From: Candidatus Nitrosopumilus sp.
GTDB lineage: Archaea; Thermoproteota; Nitrososphaeria; Nitrososphaerales; Nitrosopumilaceae
Direction of reading: 5' to 3'
DNA: 64,000 nucleotides
NCBI GenBank assembly: GCA_025699075.1
Contig: JAILWG010000001.1
Span: forward strand, 1-64,000
In this document: positions 61,316 to 64,000 of the stretch, one piece after another
How the letters are laid out: each line of letters starts with the position of its first letter
Position numbering within the stretch: position 1 is the stretch's first letter
Translations under genes and position numbers: made by a program
The notes under the pieces: generated by a model
Seen by the model: the letters and a program-made list of their open reading frames with translations, nothing else
Told to the model about the DNA's origin: nothing
Database searches by the model: none

Positions 61316-61376
61316 ATTCTAAACTCTTTAGAGAATAAGCAATACGCTTAAGTTCATTATTCTTTTGAAATAATAT

Positions 61377-61493
61377 ATGAATGGAACAAGTTGCGATAAA
61401 TGTTTCACAGGTTACAGACCTAGTGATGTTGATGTGTGTGAAAAATGCAGTAACGAGTTTTGTGGTAGTTGTATGAAAAGTCATGGGTGTTAA
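61377..61493 (+). CDS. 38-residue Cys-rich micro-protein (array member 3)
   Basis: It starts MNGTSCDKCFTGYRPSDVDV and has seven Cys, arranged C-x2-C-x12-C-x2-C followed by FCGSC and HGC, resembling half of a treble-clef or RING-like zinc site. A TATA-like block lies about 27 bp upstream. It is a likely zinc-binding micro-protein of unknown role. Confidence 0.65.
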   Translation: MNGTSCDKCFTGYRPSDVDVCEKCSNEFCGSCMKSHGC

Positions 61494-61611
61494 AGTGACA
61501 ATCAATGCAAGAAGCAATTCAATCCTTAAATTCTAAACTCTTTAGAGAATAGAGAATGTGTCTAAGTTCACATATTTCAGATAGAATTATGAAACGAAAA
61601 GATTTTCAAAC

Positions 61612-61728
61612 TTAGTTTTTCTTAGATTCTTGTTTATGCTCTTTGCGTCTTTTCTGTTTAGCGCCACCGCCAATATTGTGGCCGCTTGGTAATTTTTTAG
61701 TCATATCTGTTATTCCCCTATCGTTCAT
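61612..61728 (-). CDS. 38-residue basic micro-protein (opposite strand within array)
   Basis: It starts MNDRGITDMTKKLPSGHNIG. A glycine-rich turn (GHNIGGGAKQKRRK) is followed by a strongly basic tail, which suggests nucleic-acid or ribosome binding. MTKKLPSGHN is an alternative start. It is antisense to the tiny ORF that follows the module at 61528. Codon content supports translation on this strand. Confidence 0.5.
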   Translation of the reverse strand: MNDRGITDMTKKLPSGHNIGGGAKQKRRKEHKQESKKN

Positions 61729-61796
61729 GTATACCTTTGTAGTTTCTTTTTCTTGATACTTGGATAGCCCAGGTTAGATTCTAAACCCTTTGAATA

Positions 61797-61904
61797 TCAA
61801 CTAGGAGAGACAGATGACACCAGTTTAACTGCATAACATTCAACATCTATTAATACAGATTCGAGATGTGCCCATATTTCTTCGCCTCTCTTAGCATTTG
61901 TCAT
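61797..61904 (-). CDS. 35-residue micro-ORF (opposite strand within array, tentative)
   Basis: It starts MTNAKRGEEIWAHLESVLID and looks like a short amphipathic helix-strand protein with one Cys (DVECYAVKLV). An imperfect palindrome at 61909-61936 lies just upstream of its ATG. Its stop codon falls within the half module at 61776-61800. It is too short for certainty. Confidence 0.45.
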   Translation of the reverse strand: MTNAKRGEEIWAHLESVLIDVECYAVKLVSSVSPS

Positions 61905-61908
61905 TTTA

Positions 61909-61936
61909 TGTCAAATTAAGAGATCTCTAATTGACA
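61909..61936. promoter_or_regulatory. Imperfect palindrome upstream of the minus-strand micro-ORF
   Basis: TGTCAAATTAAGAGA and TCTCTAATTGACA are near-complementary arms, with two extra A in the left arm, meeting at a central GAGATCTC. The element ends 4 bp upstream of the ATG at 61904 (minus strand). It is an operator candidate. Confidence 0.45.
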
Positions 61937-62039
61937 TATATTCTTAATTGCATAATTTAATCATACTATCCAGTCTAGATTCTGAAATCTTTTGATAACA
62001 GGCAATATTGTTAAAAACACTCTAGGTTAGATTGTAATC

Positions 62040-62198
62040 ATGGCTACATTAACCAACAAACAACACGAAAAACAACAAGATTCTAGAATCAAGAAACTAG
62101 AGAACTATCTAAATCAAGACAAAAAAGAAATGACTAAACTCAAGAACAAAATAAAAACTCTAGAGGCAAAGGTCAAGAAACTGGAGAAAAAGAAATGA
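62040..62198 (+). CDS. 52-residue coiled-coil micro-protein (array member)
   Basis: It starts MATLTNKQHEKQQDSRIKKL and is almost entirely a Lys/Glu heptad-type helix (IKKLENYL, TKLKNKIKTLEAKVKKLEKK), predicted to form a coiled coil. A TATA-like TTAAAAA (62011-62017) lies 26 bp upstream of the ATG. Its TGA stop overlaps the ATG of the next micro-ORF (ATGA), so the two are translationally coupled. Confidence 0.65.
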   Translation: MATLTNKQHEKQQDSRIKKLENYLNQDKKEMTKLKNKIKTLEAKVKKLEKKK

Positions 62199-62296
62199 AT
62201 CTAAAATTACTTCGCAACTTGGGTATTGCTTCGGCAGTTGTAATTACAGTAATATTTGCAATTGGATTTCTTGATGATATTAGTGGTGTTCCTTAG
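62195..62296 (+). CDS. 33-residue membrane micro-protein coupled to the coiled-coil ORF
   Basis: It starts MNLKLLRNLGIASAVVITVI: a basic N-terminus, one hydrophobic helix (about 9-26), and an acidic end (FLDDISGVP), giving a C-out layout by the positive-inside rule. The start overlaps the previous stop (ATGA). Its TAG stop opens the next repeat module. It may anchor its coiled-coil neighbour to the membrane (inference). Confidence 0.6.
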   Translation: MNLKLLRNLGIASAVVITVIFAIGFLDDISGVP

Positions 62297-62355
62297 ATTC
62301 TAAATTCTTTTAAGAATAAGTAATATTATTATGTTCACTGTAATTCTGAACTGTA

Positions 62356-62448
62356 TTGAAACTACCTAAAAATGAGATAAATGCTATAATTTTTAGTATG
62401 TCGTTATTGGCAGGGATTACCCTATACACATATTCGACTCTTTTGTAA
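62356..62448 (+). CDS. 30-residue membrane micro-protein (last array member, TTG start)
   Basis: It starts MKLPKNEINAIIFSMSLLAG and has one hydrophobic helix with little else. The TTG lies 26 bp downstream of the TATA-like TAATATTATT of the module at 62294-62338. It resembles array member 1 in helix pattern and length. Downstream, 62449-62558 holds only the TATA-like region of the phosphatase gene (tttaatataatt around 62519). Confidence 0.45.
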   Translation: MKLPKNEINAIIFSMSLLAGITLYTYSTLL

Positions 62449-62558
62449 CATCAAAAATCATTCCGTTCCGGATTGGTTAATCTGATCGGTATTTAATCAC
62501 GAAAAGTTTACTCCCAACTTTAATATAATTAGCGATTTTTTTCCAAATCAGAAATCTA

Positions 62559-63209
62559 TTGCTAGTAATTTTTGATGTTGAGGGAGTTTTGTATGATGAA
62601 GAATATCTGCCAATTCTTGCAGAAAAATTACACAAAGAAGATGAGATTTGGGAAATTACTAAACAAGGAATTCAAGGAAAAATTAACTGGGAAGAAGGAT
62701 TGCGAACTAGGGTTGCCGCATTAAAAGGGCTAGATGAAAAAACCTGTCAGGAAGTCTCTGATGCATTACCTATAATGACTGGTGCAAAAGAAGCTTGTAG
62801 AGCATTAAAGGATGCTGGGTGGAAACTCATGGCTGTATCTGGTGGCTTTACCTTGATGATGCATAGGTTACAAAAAGAATTAGATCTCGATTTTGTTTAT
62901 TCAAACGAGTTAGTTTTCAAAGATGGAAAACTAGATGATGTGATTATTAATGTTGATTCTGATAAATCAAAAGCCGCCCGAATAAAAATTGAAGAATGGG
63001 GTGAGAAGAAAGAAAATATTGTTTGTGTTGTTGACGGTGCAAATGATGTAAAATTATTTGATATTTGTGGATTAGGCATTGCATACCGTGCACAAGATAT
63101 TGTCAAAGATTTGGCTACTACCACTTTGGAGGAAAAAGACCTTTCTAAAATTATAGACATTATCAATAAACACTATAAACTTGAATTACAATCTGCAACC
63201 CCTGCATAA
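62559..63209 (+). CDS. HAD-family phosphatase, phosphoserine phosphatase (SerB)-like
   Basis: A 216-residue protein starting at TTG. Motif I is FDVEGVLYDE with nucleophile Asp6, but the usual second Asp is Glu8 and the usual Thr/Ser is Val10. Motif II is MAVSGGFTLM, motif III Lys lies in SDKSKAARI, and motif IV is VVDGANDVKLF, as in SerB. A helical cap (about 15-75) fits a SerB-type small-substrate phosphatase. Serine synthesis is the usual role; the altered motif I leaves the activity open. Confidence 0.82.
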   Translation: MLVIFDVEGVLYDEEYLPILAEKLHKEDEIWEITKQGIQGKINWEEGLRTRVAALKGLDEKTCQEVSDALPIMTGAKEACRALKDAGWKLMAVSGGFTLMMHRLQKELDLDFVYSNELVFKDGKLDDVIINVDSDKSKAARIKIEEWGEKKENIVCVVDGANDVKLFDICGLGIAYRAQDIVKDLATTTLEEKDLSKIIDIINKHYKLELQSATPA

Positions 63210-63243
63210 ACAATTTTTTAGTTGATTGTTTCAGATATCATAA

Positions 63244-63969
63244 TTGCAAATTATTCCAATTCACATTGAAAAAGAGATAGAACCTAATGATGATCTTTCT
63301 GAGATTATTCTAAATTCTGGAAAATTAAATGATGGTGATATCTTAGTTATTGCCCAGAAAGTTATCTCTAAACAGGAAGGACGTTTGATAGATTTGTCCA
63401 CCGTCGTTCCTTCATTGTTGGCTGAAGGCATTAGTTCAGAATATCAAAAGGATCCAAAAATCACTGAATTAATTTTATCTGAATCCAAACGTATTGTTCG
63501 AATGACAAATGGTATTATGATAGTTGAAACACATCATGGTTTTATCTGTGCAAATGCTGGAGTAGACGAAAGCAATGTTAAAGAAGGATATGCAACACTA
63601 TTGCCTGTTAATTCTGACGTTTCTGCACAAAAGATTAGAGAAAAAATTTTTGAACAATCTAAAAAAAATGTTGCAATTATAATTTCAGATACATTCGGCC
63701 GTCCTTTTAGGATGGGACAAACTAATCATGCAATTGGAGTGTCTGGATTAAATCCTATTTTGGATTATGAGGGAACTTTCGACTCTTTTAACAAAATTTT
63801 ACGTGTTACTGCAATTGCAATCGCTGATGAACTTGCCTCTGCATCAGAACTTGTTATGGGAAAATCTTTGAAATGCCCCGTTGCAATTATTCGTAACTAT
63901 TCTTTCAAATCTGAAAATCACTCCGTTAATGAATTAATTCGTTCTGAAAATGAAGATCTTTTTAGATGA
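63244..63969 (+). CDS. cofE: Coenzyme F420:L-glutamate ligase
   Basis: A 241-residue CofE: MQIIPIHIEKEIEPNDDLSE, then DGDILVIAQKVISKQEGRLI, the metal/GTP region THHGFICANAGVDESNV, IISDTFGRPFRMGQTNHAIG, and a C-terminal DELASASELVMGKSLKCPVA. It adds glutamates to F420-0 using GTP. It is the single-domain archaeal form without the FbiB reductase domain. It starts at TTG, 35 bp downstream of the phosphatase gene on the same strand. It completes the cofGHCDE set in this window. Confidence 0.95.
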   Translation: MQIIPIHIEKEIEPNDDLSEIILNSGKLNDGDILVIAQKVISKQEGRLIDLSTVVPSLLAEGISSEYQKDPKITELILSESKRIVRMTNGIMIVETHHGFICANAGVDESNVKEGYATLLPVNSDVSAQKIREKIFEQSKKNVAIIISDTFGRPFRMGQTNHAIGVSGLNPILDYEGTFDSFNKILRVTAIAIADELASASELVMGKSLKCPVAIIRNYSFKSENHSVNELIRSENEDLFR

Positions 63970-64000
63970 TTTTTAAAATCTTGTTTTAACTCAAGTAGGA

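Larger units (their letters stand above)
60970..62338 (+). repeat. Dispersed ~40-bp module between micro-ORFs (seven copies, some partial)
   Basis: Copies lie at 60970-61009, 61142-61156 (right half only), 61314-61356, 61528-61570, 61776-61800 (left half only), 61977-62019 and 62294-62338. The left half is a small hairpin, TTCTAAA-nnnn-TTTnAGAA, often preceded by TAGA whose TAG is the stop codon of the ORF before it. The right half is a TATA-like block such as AATACGCTTAAGTTCA. In five cases a micro-ORF start codon lies about 26 bp downstream. The copy at 61528 is followed only by an 8-codon ORF. Confidence 0.75.

Noticed and set aside
61293-61517. 74-codon minus-strand ORF across the micro-ORF array
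   Set aside because: It is antisense to the Cys-rich micro-protein, spans a repeat module and has no sensible domain.
61589-61615. 8-codon ORF after the module at 61528
   Set aside because: The TATA spacing fits, but the peptide is too short to support; it overlaps the end of a better minus-strand ORF.
60961-62448. CRISPR array reading of the regularly recurring modules
   Set aside because: Spacing is irregular (about 80-280 bp), the copies are imperfect, and the intervals hold ORFs with start codons at fixed promoter distance.

Overview
The window reads as a chromosomal segment of an AT-rich, marine ammonia-oxidising archaeon of the Nitrosopumilus type (Thaumarchaeota/Nitrososphaerota). 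Archaeal basal machinery is present: TBP, TFB, Alba, Sec61-beta, type II methionine aminopeptidase, deoxyhypusine synthase, Tsr3, SUI1/aIF1 and an archaeal RNase P RNA. Lineage-typical proteins include DUF2070, DUF1512, a thaumarchaeosortase-like protein and coenzyme F420 biosynthesis. Many starts are TTG or GTG, and many genes have a TATA-like element about 26 bp upstream of the start codon, as expected for leaderless mRNAs. I saw no rRNA, CRISPR array, transposase or prophage.

Layout. 1-5.9 kb: a protein with a Lys/Ala repeat tail (cut by the window edge), cation/proton antiporter, purM, a PAC2 protein, a universal stress protein, a small winged-helix regulator with a palindrome at its own start, and a Ca2+/Na+ exchanger. 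5.9-12.6 kb: PmbA/TldE-like protein, cofH-cofG, an HtrA protease, a membrane glycosyltransferase and an SRPBCC protein. 12.6-16.7 kb: a structured-RNA candidate, a tRNA-binding domain protein, tbp, DUF1512, small zinc proteins, map, tRNA-Pro(UGG) and a C/D-box-like RNA candidate. 16.7-26 kb: a large repeat-containing surface protein, tsr3, an oligopeptide-type binding protein with a PEYG C-terminus, a nuclease-fold protein, DUF2070 and Sec61-beta. 26-33 kb: SUI1, CPBP protease, tfb, cofC, cofD, a membrane protein with a Cys-rich tail, small RHH and C2H2 proteins, and RNase P RNA. 33-44 kb: a 985-residue surface protein, geranylgeranyl reductase, SDR and beta-hydroxyacid dehydrogenases, several small C2H2 zinc fingers, a DsbA plus membrane partner, and the thaumarchaeosortase-like protein. 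44-60 kb: dinB, a GAF histidine kinase, Alba with a Glu-Pro repeat tail, LysE, a second PAC2 protein, deoxyhypusine synthase, inositol-phosphate synthase, a nitrilase-family amidohydrolase, smc, an oligopeptide ABC ATPase, egtD/egtB and proS. 60.1-62.5 kb: an array of micro-ORFs separated by a recurring hairpin-plus-TATA module. 62.5-64 kb: an HAD phosphatase and cofE.

How the parts fit. Five F420 genes (cofH, cofG, cofC, cofD, cofE) sit in three places in the window and cover the route from the tyrosine/ribityl-uracil condensation to the glutamylated coenzyme. egtD and egtB, tail to tail, cover two ergothioneine steps. The sortase-like protein may process the binding protein ending in PEYG-membrane segment-basic tail. 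DsbA and its neighbour suggest extracytoplasmic disulfide handling.

The least explained part is the micro-ORF array at about 60.96-62.45 kb. A roughly 40-bp module recurs there, and most copies place a TATA-like box about 26 bp before a tiny ORF. Two of the encoded micro-membrane peptides look related to each other.
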